Source of the DNA: Bacillota bacterium
Lineage (GTDB): Bacteria > Bacillota > Clostridia > Acetivibrionales > DTU013
Reading direction: 5' to 3'
DNA length: 64,000 bases
Assembly: GCA_023409735.1 (NCBI GenBank)
Contig: JAEYRB010000010.1
Location: 1-64,000, forward strand
Part shown: piece after piece, positions 1-7,984 of the stretch
How the letters are laid out: every line of letters starts with the position of its first letter
Position numbering within the stretch: the stretch's first letter is position 1
Notes under the pieces: model-generated
What the model saw: only the letters and a program-made list of their open reading frames with translations
What the model was told of the DNA's origin: nothing
Database searches by the model: none
Program-made: the position numbers and the translations under genes

Positions 1-66
1 AACATTCAAATTTATTGTAGTTGTATTAACTCCTGCATTACCGCCGATTACGCTTTTATTTCCCAT
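1..66 (-). CDS. 5' end of an unknown gene running off the window
   Basis: On the minus strand an ATG at 66 follows a good ribosome-binding site (AAGAAAGGAT, 8 bases upstream). It opens 22 codons, beginning MGNKSVIGGNAGVN, that run off the window edge without a stop. The visible residues are Gly/Asn/Thr-rich and have no signal peptide or known motif. Only the start is visible, so no function is given. The gene points away from the metal transporter operon, with about 500 bases between them. Confidence 0.5.
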   Translation of the reverse strand, partial: MGNKSVIGGNAGVNTTTINLNV

Positions 67-573
67 AACTATCCTTTCTTATGCAAGCTCAATTTATCTG
101 CTACCCGGAAAAATAATCCATATTAACAGGATAATATATATCTAAACCTTTAGCAAGCAGGGGAATTTATGCGGTATGAATTCACAAGAATAAACTTCAT
201 TATCAGATTGTGGCTAAGACTCTGTGGTTTTCTTATTTTTGATGTTGCCCTAAGGCTACAGGAAAAAGGCAAGATGGGCTCGATGTTCTCAAGGCCTTTA
301 TTATTTGTAAGCTTACACATGAAGAAATATTGTAATTTTTGGACAACCTACAGGTTATCCAGTGTTTTGTAACACTTCGTTCCTGTATATACATTCAAAG
401 TGCTACAAAGACACTTCTCTGATTATTGTGGCCTTCATACACAAGTTGAAGATGTTACTGACTATTAATTATCCATAGTACGATGTAGATATTGGCAAAC
501 GCAAATAAGAATTATTTGCATTTGGGCACAAATATATGATAGTATTATATGGATATCAATCAGGAGGTTTTGT
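67..573. other. Intergenic region upstream of the metal transporter operon
   Basis: This stretch holds no convincing gene. A 67-codon open frame at 169-372 has a weak ribosome-binding site and no recognisable product. A short perfect inverted repeat (AGTGTT, 4-base loop, AACACT) sits at 361-376. The stretch nearest the operon carries a stronger palindrome, listed separately. Confidence 0.4.
501..519. promoter_or_regulatory. 8-3-8 palindrome, candidate metalloregulator operator
   Basis: GCAAATAA, spacer GAA, TTATTTGC: a perfect 8-bp inverted repeat ending 54 bases before the start of the metal-binding lipoprotein gene. It overlaps a possible weak -35 (TTGCAT, 516-521) paired with TAGTAT (540-545) at 18 bp spacing. 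Position and symmetry suit a repressor of the Zur, MntR or DtxR type. The sequence does not closely match any of those consensus sites that I know, so the regulator is not assigned. Confidence 0.4.
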
Positions 574-1497
574 ATGTTTATTAAAAATGCCGGAAGGCCG
601 GCAAAGCTGTTAGTTTTATTATTGATCAGCACGCTGCTGCTCTCTGCCTGCGGCAATAAAGAGGCAGGTATTTCTGAGACGGATGACACCGATAAGCTGG
701 CGATCGTTACGTCTTTTTACCCGGTTTATGTGGCTACAATAAATGTGACAAGGGATATAGGAAATGTTACAGTAAAGAATATGACAGCGCCTCAGACGGG
801 CTGCCTTCATGATTATTCTCTAAAGCCTCAGGATCTGAAAACGCTGGAGAAGGCAGATGTATTTGTAATAAACGGAGCAGGCATGGAAGCGTTTATAGAC
901 GATGTAATAAAGCAGCAGAAGGATCTGAAGCTTGTTGAGGCAAGCAAAAATATCGAGCTTCTGAAGGATGAGAGCGGTGAGGAAAATCCTCATGTATGGG
1001 TTAGTGTTTCAAACGCAATAGAATATGTCAATAATATCGCTGAGCAGCTTTCAGCTATTGACCCCGGCAATTCGCAAAAGTACAAGGCTAATGCAGAAGA
1101 TTATACTGAAAAGCTGGAGGCTTTGAGTAAAGAAATGCATGCAGCGGTTGACTCTCTCTCAAATAGGAATATAATAACATTCCATGAGGCATTTCCGTAT
1201 TTTGCACAGGAGTTTAGCCTGAATATAGCGGCTGTCGTTGAAAGAGAGCCAAATACTGAGCCAACAGCGAAGGAACTGGAAGGAATAATTGATTTGGTGA
1301 ACAATACAGGTATAAAGGCATTGTTTGCGGAACCACAGTATTCCCCTAAGAGTGCTGACACTATTGCAAGAGAGACAGGTGCAAAGGTATACACCCTAGA
1401 TCCGGTAGTTACCGGAGAAGCTGATGAAAATGCATATGACGCCTATATAGAAAGAATGCGTGAGAATAAGAATGCGCTGGTTGAAGCGTTAGGATAA
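574..1497 (+). CDS. znuA: Zinc/manganese ABC transporter substrate-binding lipoprotein (ZnuA/TroA family)
   Basis: This is the extracellular metal-capturing lipoprotein of an ABC importer. Residues 1-26 form a lipoprotein signal with lipobox LSAC, so it should be anchored to the outer face of the membrane. The mature part has the cluster A-I (TroA) pattern. Likely metal ligands are the His of CLHDYSLKP, the His of NPHVWVS, the His of TFHEAFPYF and a late acid near LDPVVTGE. There is no long His-rich loop. The length of 307 residues is normal for the family. The start follows CAGGAGG. The 3' end lies in the first copy of a 145-bp tandem duplication. Zinc is the likelier substrate, but manganese cannot be excluded. 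Confidence 0.88.
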   Translation: MFIKNAGRPAKLLVLLLISTLLLSACGNKEAGISETDDTDKLAIVTSFYPVYVATINVTRDIGNVTVKNMTAPQTGCLHDYSLKPQDLKTLEKADVFVINGAGMEAFIDDVIKQQKDLKLVEASKNIELLKDESGEENPHVWVSVSNAIEYVNNIAEQLSAIDPGNSQKYKANAEDYTEKLEALSKEMHAAVDSLSNRNIITFHEAFPYFAQEFSLNIAAVVEREPNTEPTAKELEGIIDLVNNTGIKALFAEPQYSPKSADTIARETGAKVYTLDPVVTGEADENAYDAYIERMRENKNALVEALG

Positions 1498-1709
1498 AGA
1501 GGCAGGTATGGATAATAATAGGCAAGCAAAATGTGAAGGCCAGTGTTGTGGCCTATGCTGTACGAAAGGCAAAAATGCGTATGATGCTTATATAGAAAGA
1601 ATGCGTGAGAATAAGAATGCGCTGGTTGAAGCGCTTGGGTAGAGAGGCAGGTATGGACAATAACAGGCAAGCAAAATGTGAAGGCCAGTGTTGTGGCCTA
1701 TGCTGTACT
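1426..1709 (+). repeat. 145-bp tandem duplication spanning the znuA/znuC junction
   Basis: The end of znuA, the spacer and the first ~20 codons of znuC occur twice in tandem. The second copy is offset by exactly 145 bases: TGC at 1431 matches TGC at 1576, and ATG at 1508 matches ATG at 1653. The two copies differ at about ten positions. Each difference inside a reading frame is synonymous, and the stop codon changes only from TAA to TAG. Each copy carries a perfect hairpin (AGGCCA, 6-base loop, TGGCCT) at 1537-1554 and 1682-1699. Confidence 0.9.
1508..1642 (+). CDS. Small chimeric ORF: ZnuC cysteine-rich head fused to ZnuA tail (44 aa)
   Basis: The ORF begins 10 bases after the znuA stop with its own AGAGGCAGG site and ends 10 bases before the znuC ATG. 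Its first ~20 residues equal the ZnuC N-terminus, including CEGQCCGLCC. Its last ~22 residues equal the ZnuA C-terminus, beginning NAYDAYIERM. It arose from the 145-bp tandem duplication, yet it remains open and differs from its parents only synonymously. The five-cysteine motif could bind metal, which would fit the operon, but this is inference. It may alternatively be an unselected by-product that preserves translational coupling. Confidence 0.55.
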   Translation: MDNNRQAKCEGQCCGLCCTKGKNAYDAYIERMRENKNALVEALG

Positions 1710-2633
1710 AAAATTGAAAATTTCGGTGTTGCGAAGGGCAATATGCGCATACTTGAGAACGTGAATATGCACATACATTGCGGAGAGCTTACCGCTGTTA
1801 TCGGGCCTAACGGTGCCGGTAAAAGCACACTTCTTAAAGCGCTGCTCGGTGAAGTACAGCATACAGGCGAGCTTAAGTATCTTGACTCAAAGGGAACAAG
1901 AAGCGGTCATCCGATAATCGGTTATGTGCCGCAGCAGCTTAGCTTTGATACGGGAACACCTACGAGTGTTTTAGATCTGTTTACCGCATGCCTGTCCGGA
2001 AAGCCCGCTTGGCTTTTCAAGCCTGCAGGTGTAAAGCGTAGGGCAATAGAAGGTCTTGCGAGAGTAAAGGCTGAGCATCTCATCGATAGGAGGCTGGGCG
2101 CTTTGTCAGGCGGTGAGCTTCAGAGGGTGCTTTTAGCCCTTGCCTTAGAGCCTGTGCCAAATCTGCTCCTGCTGGATGAACCTGTTTCCGGAATGGATCA
2201 GGGCGGTCTTGAGCTGTTTTACAAAACTGTCTCCGAGGTAAGGAAAAATTATGATCTGTCAATAATTCTGGTGTCACACGATCTTGAGTTTGTTGCAAAA
2301 TACGCAGACCGTGTAATCTTGCTTAATAGGACTGTCATCGCAAGCGGTACTCCACAGATGGTATTCAACAGTGAAAGTGCCAGAGAGGCATTTGGCATAT
2401 CCTGCTTCTTTCAAAGCCTTGACGCTACAACAAATGACGACAAGCTAAATGATAGCAGATCAAATGACAATTCATTAAATAACAGAAAGAAAAATGACGG
2501 TAAAACAAATGACAGCAAGTTGATTGATAACAGATCAAATTACGGCAAATTAAATGACAGAAAGCTAAACGATAGTAAAACAACTGACAGTAAATTTTAT
2601 GACAGCAGAACAAATGACGGGGGGAAGGAATAA
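1653..2633 (+). CDS. znuC: Zinc/manganese ABC transporter ATP-binding protein with Cys-rich head and repeat tail
   Basis: This is the cytoplasmic ATPase that powers the importer. The motifs run in order: Walker A GPNGAGKST, Q-loop YVPQQ, signature LSGGELQRV, Walker B LLLLDEPVSG, switch His in VSHD. The chosen ATG has AGAGAGGCAGG upstream; an upstream GTG at 1605 is in frame but lies inside the duplicated znuA tail. Two additions are unusual. The N-terminus carries CEGQCCGLCC, a candidate metal-binding patch. Residues from about 261 onward form a hydrophilic tail of 13 pentapeptide repeats. The stop codon overlaps the permease start (TAATG), so the two are translationally coupled. Confidence 0.88.
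   Translation: MDNNRQAKCEGQCCGLCCTKIENFGVAKGNMRILENVNMHIHCGELTAVIGPNGAGKSTLLKALLGEVQHTGELKYLDSKGTRSGHPIIGYVPQQLSFDTGTPTSVLDLFTACLSGKPAWLFKPAGVKRRAIEGLARVKAEHLIDRRLGALSGGELQRVLLALALEPVPNLLLLDEPVSGMDQGGLELFYKTVSEVRKNYDLSIILVSHDLEFVAKYADRVILLNRTVIASGTPQMVFNSESAREAFGISCFFQSLDATTNDDKLNDSRSNDNSLNNRKKNDGKTNDSKLIDNRSNYGKLNDRKLNDSKTTDSKFYDSRTNDGGKE
2433..2627 (+). repeat. 15-bp tandem repeat, 13 units, coding the ZnuC pentapeptide tail
   Basis: Thirteen in-frame 15-base units encode pentapeptides with consensus Asn-Asp-x-Lys/Arg-Leu/Ser/Thr, for example NDSKL, NDSRS, NDGKT, NDRKL and NDSKT. The units have diverged from one another, so this is not a fresh expansion. The array fills the last 65 residues before the final Glu. 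Such a tail is not part of the usual ZnuC fold. Confidence 0.85.
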
Positions 2634-3478
2634 TGCTGGAGCTTTGGTACAGAATTGTTGATTTTGTTCTCCCGTTTGAATGGACAAATTATGATTTTAT
2701 GAAAAATGCGCTATTGGCGGTGCTTCTTATTACACCGTTGTTCGGGCTTCTCGGAACGATGGTCGTAAGCAATAGAATGGCATTTTTCTCAGACTCAATA
2801 GGCCATGGGGCTTTTACCGGTATAGCAATAGGCGCTCTTTTGGGAGGAGTGAGGCCTGTATGGGGTGCCATAGTATTCTCAGTAATCTTTGCGATAACAA
2901 TAACTATCATAAAGAATAAGAGCACCTCCTCAACAGATACAATAATAGGGGTGTTTTCATCGGTGGCAATAGCCGCGGGCCTGGTAATTCTGTCCTTTGG
3001 AGGTAATTACAGTACATATTCGTCCTATCTTGTAGGTGACATTCTAAGTATTTCACCCTTTGAGCTAACGCTTCTTCTGGCAGTATTTTTTATTGTTATT
3101 ATGCTTTGGGTGGTTATATTCAATAAGGTACTTTTGGTAAGCATCAATCAATCCCTTGCCGCAAGCCGCGGTGTCAACACGCTTGTGGTTGAAATGCTGT
3201 TTACGGCTGCAATTGCAGTTGTTGTTACTATAACGATACAGTGGGTGGGAATGCTTCTGATCAACTCACTGCTTGTGCTTCCGGCAGCAGCTTCAAGAAA
3301 TGTAACGAACAATGCAAGGGCTTATCATGCAGTTTCGGTAGGAGCATCAATGCTTGCGGGAATATCGGGACTCATTGCCTCCTACTACCTGAATACAGCT
3401 ACAGGTGCTACTATCGTGCTGATAGCGGCCGTGATATTCTTTGTGCTGTTCATGCTGAGAAAGCGATTTGCTAGGTGA
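2633..3478 (+). CDS. znuB: Zinc/manganese ABC transporter permease (ABC-3 family)
   Basis: This is the membrane channel of the importer, about eight or nine hydrophobic segments in 281 residues. Typical family stretches are visible: FFSDSIGHGAFTGIA near residues 52-66, STDTIIGVFSSVAIA near 100, and SLLVLPAAASRNV near 213. It starts one base inside the znuC stop (TAATG), so it is translationally coupled to the ATPase and completes the three-part transporter. Its 3' end abuts the remnant of a decayed gene on the other strand. Confidence 0.9.
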   Translation: MLELWYRIVDFVLPFEWTNYDFMKNALLAVLLITPLFGLLGTMVVSNRMAFFSDSIGHGAFTGIAIGALLGGVRPVWGAIVFSVIFAITITIIKNKSTSSTDTIIGVFSSVAIAAGLVILSFGGNYSTYSSYLVGDILSISPFELTLLLAVFFIVIMLWVVIFNKVLLVSINQSLAASRGVNTLVVEMLFTAAIAVVVTITIQWVGMLLINSLLVLPAAASRNVTNNARAYHAVSVGASMLAGISGLIASYYLNTATGATIVLIAAVIFFVLFMLRKRFAR

Positions 3479-3854
3479 GATGGCTCTCCTTTCAAACCAC
3501 TTAATGTTGTAATATCTTCAGCCTCATAATCATCTGGGTCAGGCATGCTTATATGTCCATGCTGCCGAAATACATAGATCCTGTTTTCTTTATTTTCATT
3601 TACATATATCTCAATACCTGAATCCGGCGTGGCTTCAATTTCATTAGTTGCTACTGCACTGGAACTGATGGAATGTTCCCATTTTTCGGGGAAATCTGCA
3701 CTGAAACCGAATGTTTTATCGGTAAATGTGGTTAGTTTTTCGTTTGCGGAGGAATCGTCCCTGCTTATGTCCGAATTACTTCTATTACTGTAGCCTGCAA
3801 AAACAACTGCGGTTATTAACAGTGCCAAATTACCTTACTATTATAATATTTCAT
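3479..3854 (-). pseudogene. Decayed lipoprotein gene remnant (5' part only)
   Basis: On the minus strand an ATG at 3854 with GGGAAG upstream opens MKYYNSKVI and then shifts frame. The frame from a TTG at 3828 continues as a hydrophobic signal, LALLITAVVFAGYSNRSN, in which the expected lipobox Cys is a Tyr. After it comes a soluble stretch containing FGFSADFPEKWEHS, GIEIYVNENKENRIYVF and DPDDYEAEDITTLSGL. The coding look stops at 3479, exactly where the oppositely oriented znuB ends, so the 3' part is missing. The signal-peptide frameshift, lost lipobox Cys and missing end together indicate a dead secreted lipoprotein of unknown family. Confidence 0.6.
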
Positions 3855-3951
3855 GATAGTTCTTCCCATCAAATATCATTAATACTCAAAGCAGGAAACC
3901 AAACAATATTTTGAAAAATACAGTATAAAAATTCATGAAAAAACCTCTGTA

Positions 3952-4278
3952 ATGGCAGATGCAGAAATTAATAAGCATTACTATTCAATAACAACTGCAA
4001 ATCACTGTGCGTGTGGGTTTCTCCAGGACAAAGCCGGTATTGGTACAATACTAACTGACTTGTTGGAGGATTGCACATATTATGGTGAAGTGGTTTTATT
4101 CTTTTATTGGGATGATGGAGATTATCATTTGTTTGAAAACGATGTCTATAGTTATATAAAAAAGGCAAAAAATGTGCGCTTGTGTTTTAAGGATTTTCTT
4201 GATGCATTCATATCGCAGAAATTTAAGGTTGACGATGTTGCCTATATTATCAAAAAAACTGTGGTGCATGATGGATAG
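3952..4278 (+). CDS. Hypothetical protein, 108 aa
   Basis: An acidic, aromatic-rich open frame with stretches LQDKAGIGTILTDLLED, EVVLFFYWDDGDYHLF and FLDAFISQKFKVDDVAYI. It has no signal peptide or membrane segment and matches no family I recognise. The start is doubtful: no clear ribosome-binding site precedes ATG 3952, and an ATG at 3935 in another frame gives only MKKPL before stopping across the same bases. The gene may therefore be a 5'-truncated remnant like its neighbour. Composition is protein-like rather than random. Confidence 0.45.
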   Translation: MADAEINKHYYSITTANHCACGFLQDKAGIGTILTDLLEDCTYYGEVVLFFYWDDGDYHLFENDVYSYIKKAKNVRLCFKDFLDAFISQKFKVDDVAYIIKKTVVHDG

Positions 4279-4393
4279 ATAATTTCCGGCATAAACTAAG
4301 CAGATGATGAACTGGAAGTGGTTCGTCTGGCTGGTTGTACCAAATCTATAATATGGTCCCTGAGCATTCTTATTGCAATAGTTATCCGGCAGC

Positions 4394-6331
4394 TTATTCC
4401 TTTGATTTGCTTATAGCCTCTGCAAGCTCATTGAGGTATACCCAGCGTTCCATTGCTTTCTCAAGCTCGCCCTCCAGTTGCTCCTTCTTTGACAAAAGCT
4501 CCTGAAGCTTTGTGAAATCTGTGGATGCAGTTTCAATATTTTTGTTGGTTTCTTCTATTTTACTTTCCAGCTCAGCTATTATACCGTCGATCTGCTCATA
4601 TTCCCGCTGCTCCTTATAGCTGAATTTAAGAGGCTTGTCTTTTCTTCTGCCGTCATTATCGGAGGAGCTTTCTGCCTGCTTGCTTCCACCTTTAGAGGCT
4701 ACAGTCTTTGAAGCTGAATCATCGTCAGCTGCGGCTCTTTTAGCAGCTTCTTGGGCATAGTATGAATAGTTGCCCTCAAATCTTTCAACCGTGCCACTGT
4801 CGCCAAGCAGGAATATCTTTTCGGCAATTCTGTCAAGGAAGTACCTGTCATGGGAAACTGCGATTACAGCTCCAGCAAAGTCATCGAGATAGCTTTCCAA
4901 TATGGTAAGCGTCTGAATGTCCAGGTCATTTGTGGGCTCATCGAGCATAAGCACGTTTGGCGCGGACATCAGTACTCTAAGTAAATAAAGTCTTCTTTTT
5001 TCGCCGCCTGAAAGCTTTGAAATGGGCTTCCACTGCTCCGAAAGAGGGAACAGAAAGTTCTCCAGCATCTGTGATGCTGTGATATTTCCATCGGAGGTAA
5101 CAATATATTCTGCTTCATCACGGATATATTCTATGACTCTCATACCTTCGTCCATTTCGTCATTTTCCTGACCAAAGAAGCCTACTTTTATTGTATCGCC
5201 AATTACAACAGTCCCATTGTCGGGCTGAAGCCTGCCTGCCATTATCCTGAGCAGCGTTGTTTTACCGCTGCCGTTTTCACCTATTATGCCTATTCTGTCA
5301 TCTCTGCCAAGAATATAGCTGAAATCCTTTATCAGTACTTTTTTATCATAAGCCTTGCTTATGTTTTCCAGCTCTATTGTCTTTCTGCCAAGGCGTGAGG
5401 AACCGGCCTTTATTTCCACACTTTCATATGCCGAAGGACCATGAGAAGCCTTAAGGTCCTCAAAACGCTCTATTCTGGCCTTCTGCTTGGTGGAACGGGC
5501 CTGTGCGCCCTGCCTTATCCATTCCAGCTCTCGTCTGTATAAATTACGGCGTTTCCTCTCGTTAGCCTGTTCAAGCTCCTCGCGTTCAGCTTTTAATTCA
5601 AGGAACTTGCTATAGTTGGACTGGTAGCTGAAAAGACGGCCGTTATCAAGCTCAATTGTCCTGTTTGTAACCCTGTCAAGGAAGTACCTGTCATGGGTTA
5701 CCATGATAAGAGCCCCCCTGCGGTTGTTCAGGTATTTTTCCAGCCAGTCCACGGTTATGTTGTCTATATGGTTTGTAGGTTCGTCAAGTATCAGCAGATC
5801 AGCCGGATTAATCAGGGCAGCAGCCATCGCCACTCGCTTCTTCTGACCGCCTGAAAGTGTTGAGACATCTGCATCAAAGTCTGATATGCCGAGCTTTGTC
5901 AGTATTGTCTTAGCATCACTTTCAACTGTCCATGCCTGTAGAGCGTCCATTTGCTGTGTAAGAGAAATGAGCCTCTTTTCAAGTACACTAGTGTCTGGAG
6001 AAGCCTCCATATTGCTGCGTACTGCTTCATATTCTCTGAGCAGGCGCATAACAGGAGAGTTGCCCTTAAAAATATACTCAAGCACAGCAGTACCTGCCTC
6101 AAAGACAGGATTCTGAGGCAGATACTCTATCCGAAGGCCATTTGTGCGAATAATATTTCCCGCATCAGTGCTTTCAATGCCCGCAAGTATCTTAAGAAGT
6201 GTTGATTTACCTGTTCCGTTGACGCCTATAACACCAATTTTTTCACCCTCGTTAATGCCTAAGGACACCTGGTTTAGAAGGAGCCTCTCACTATAGCTTT
6301 TTGATATTTTCTCGGCTGATAAAAGGTTCAC
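4394..6331 (-). CDS. ABC-F ATPase, Uup-like, with C-terminal coiled coil
   Basis: A soluble two-domain ABC-F ATPase; this family acts on ribosomes or translation rather than in transport. Domain 1 has Walker A GVNGTGKST, signature LSGGQKKR and Walker B LLILDEPTNHID. The charged linker has the Uup-type region around RRNLYRRELEWIRQGAQA. Domain 2 has Walker A GENGSGKTT, signature LSGGEKRRL and LMLDEPTNDLD. From about residue 545 a low-complexity hinge leads to a coiled coil of the type found in Uup and YfmR. Translation starts at a GTG directly after the TAG of the upstream ABC-F gene, so the two are tightly coupled. At 645 residues it has full family length. Confidence 0.88.
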   Translation of the reverse strand: MNLLSAEKISKSYSERLLLNQVSLGINEGEKIGVIGVNGTGKSTLLKILAGIESTDAGNIIRTNGLRIEYLPQNPVFEAGTAVLEYIFKGNSPVMRLLREYEAVRSNMEASPDTSVLEKRLISLTQQMDALQAWTVESDAKTILTKLGISDFDADVSTLSGGQKKRVAMAAALINPADLLILDEPTNHIDNITVDWLEKYLNNRRGALIMVTHDRYFLDRVTNRTIELDNGRLFSYQSNYSKFLELKAEREELEQANERKRRNLYRRELEWIRQGAQARSTKQKARIERFEDLKASHGPSAYESVEIKAGSSRLGRKTIELENISKAYDKKVLIKDFSYILGRDDRIGIIGENGSGKTTLLRIMAGRLQPDNGTVVIGDTIKVGFFGQENDEMDEGMRVIEYIRDEAEYIVTSDGNITASQMLENFLFPLSEQWKPISKLSGGEKRRLYLLRVLMSAPNVLMLDEPTNDLDIQTLTILESYLDDFAGAVIAVSHDRYFLDRIAEKIFLLGDSGTVERFEGNYSYYAQEAAKRAAADDDSASKTVASKGGSKQAESSSDNDGRRKDKPLKFSYKEQREYEQIDGIIAELESKIEETNKNIETASTDFTKLQELLSKKEQLEGELEKAMERWVYLNELAEAISKSKE

Positions 6332-7948
6332 CTAGCTGTACATTTCCTTTCTCAAAGCTTGAATTTCTTCACTTTCCAAATATTCGTCATATGTCATCTG
6401 CTTGTTTATTAGACCATTAGGCGTCAGCTCCATGACTCTGTTTGCTATTGTCTGCACAAATTGATGGTCATGGGAGGCAAACAAAATAGTGCCTTTAAAG
6501 TTTATGAGGCCATTATTCAGTGCTGTTATGGATTCCAGATCCAAATGGTTCGTGGGCTCATCCAATATAAGTGTATTAGCGCCTGAGAGCATCATTTTTG
6601 CAAGCATACAGCGGACCTTCTCGCCGCCGGAGATTACCTTTGCCTTTTTCATGGCTTCCTCGCCTGAGAAGAGCATTCTTCCAAGCCACCCTCTCAGAAA
6701 GGTCTCTGCCGGTTCCGGCGAAAACTGTCTCAGCCATTCTACAAGCGTTAGATCAACGTTTTCAAAAAAGGCTGTGTTATCCGCAGGGAAATATGCTCTG
6801 GAGGTAGTAATTCCCCATTTGAAGCTTCCGCAGTCAGGCTCTGTTTCTTCCATCAATATTTTAAACAGCGTTGTTTTTTCAAGCCCGTTAGGCCCGACAA
6901 AAGCTACCTTATCGCCTTTATTAAGTGTGAAGCTGATATCATCCAGCAGCTTTACACCGTCAATGGTCTTACTTATACCGCTCACAGTGAGCATATCGTT
7001 GCCTATCTCACGTTCGGGCTTAAAGTCTACGAACGGATATTTACGGGAGGAAGGTTTTATATCCTCCAGGGTCAGCTTATCAAGCTGCTTTTTTCGGGAG
7101 GTTGCCTGCTTGGATTTTGAGGCGTTGGCGCTGAAACGCTGTATGAATTCCTGCAGTTCTTTGATCTTTGCCTCTGTTTTACGATTGGCATCCCTTGCCT
7201 GCTGTAGTGCAAGCTGGCTCGATTCATACCAGAAATCGTAGTTGCCGGCGTAAAGTTGTATTTTTCCATAGTCGATATCAGCAATTTGTGTACAAACCTT
7301 GTTCATAAAGTGTCTGTCATGTGATACGACTATTACTGTATTCTCAAAATTGTAAAGAAAGTTCTCAAGCCAAGAGATAGAAGCTACATCCAGGTTGTTT
7401 GTGGGCTCGTCCATTAGTAGGATATCAGGCGAACCAAAAAGTGCCTGCGCCAGAAGTACCCTTACCTTGAGGGTGCCGTCAAGATCGCCGGTCTTTTTAC
7501 TTTGAAGTTCATCGCCTATTCCAAGGCCGTTGAGCAGGGTAGCAGCTTCAGCTTCAGCCTCCCAGCCGTTAAGCTCCGCAAACTCTGCTTCGAGCTCAGA
7601 TATCCTGATGCCGTCTTCTTCTGTAAAATCACTTTTACTATAAAGCTTTTCCTTTTCATCCATGATGTCACAAAGCCGTTTATGGCCCATCATTACAGTC
7701 CTTAGGACTTCATACTCATCAAATTCATAGTGGTTCTGCTTTAAAACTGCAAGCCTTTTACCGGGTTCTATGAATACATCTCCGCTGTTGGCCTCCATCT
7801 CACCTGAAAGTATCTTCAAAAAAGTTGACTTGCCTGAACCGTTGGCGCCTATAAGGCCGTAGCAGTTACCGGGAGTAAATTTAATACTTACGTCCTCAAA
7901 AAGCACGCGTTCCCCGAATCTCAGGGATATACCTGTAGTACTGATCAT
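6332..7948 (-). CDS. ykpA: ABC-F ATPase, YkpA/YbiT-like, with one degenerate composite ATP site
   Basis: First gene of a two-gene ABC-F operon. Domain 1 has an intact Walker A (GANGSGKST) and LLMDEPTNNLD, but its signature reads LDGTLKVR instead of LSGGQ. Domain 2 has an intact signature (ISGGEKVRC) and LILDEPTNHLD, but its Walker A reads GPNGLEKTT, with Glu replacing the last Gly. Both defects fall in the same composite site, since Walker A of domain 2 pairs with the signature of domain 1. From memory, YkpA/YbiT relatives also have odd motifs there, so this may be ancestral. Its linker has FSANASKSKQATSRKKQL, typical of the subgroup. AAGGA precedes the ATG. Confidence 0.88.
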   Translation of the reverse strand: MISTTGISLRFGERVLFEDVSIKFTPGNCYGLIGANGSGKSTFLKILSGEMEANSGDVFIEPGKRLAVLKQNHYEFDEYEVLRTVMMGHKRLCDIMDEKEKLYSKSDFTEEDGIRISELEAEFAELNGWEAEAEAATLLNGLGIGDELQSKKTGDLDGTLKVRVLLAQALFGSPDILLMDEPTNNLDVASISWLENFLYNFENTVIVVSHDRHFMNKVCTQIADIDYGKIQLYAGNYDFWYESSQLALQQARDANRKTEAKIKELQEFIQRFSANASKSKQATSRKKQLDKLTLEDIKPSSRKYPFVDFKPEREIGNDMLTVSGISKTIDGVKLLDDISFTLNKGDKVAFVGPNGLEKTTLFKILMEETEPDCGSFKWGITTSRAYFPADNTAFFENVDLTLVEWLRQFSPEPAETFLRGWLGRMLFSGEEAMKKAKVISGGEKVRCMLAKMMLSGANTLILDEPTNHLDLESITALNNGLINFKGTILFASHDHQFVQTIANRVMELTPNGLINKQMTYDEYLESEEIQALRKEMYS

Positions 7949-7984
7949 AAATAAAAAAATCCTTATCTAAATATTCTATAGTTC

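Noticed and set aside
169..372. 67-codon open frame upstream of the metal importer
   Set aside because: Weak ribosome-binding site, no recognisable product and composition like noncoding DNA. A short palindrome lies at its end.
1605..1652. Upstream GTG start for znuC
   Set aside because: The added 16 residues are an out-of-frame reading of the duplicated znuA tail; ATG 1653 has the ribosome-binding site.
6489..7241. 250-codon plus-strand open frame
   Set aside because: Lies entirely antisense to the well-supported YkpA-like ABC-F gene and encodes nothing recognisable.
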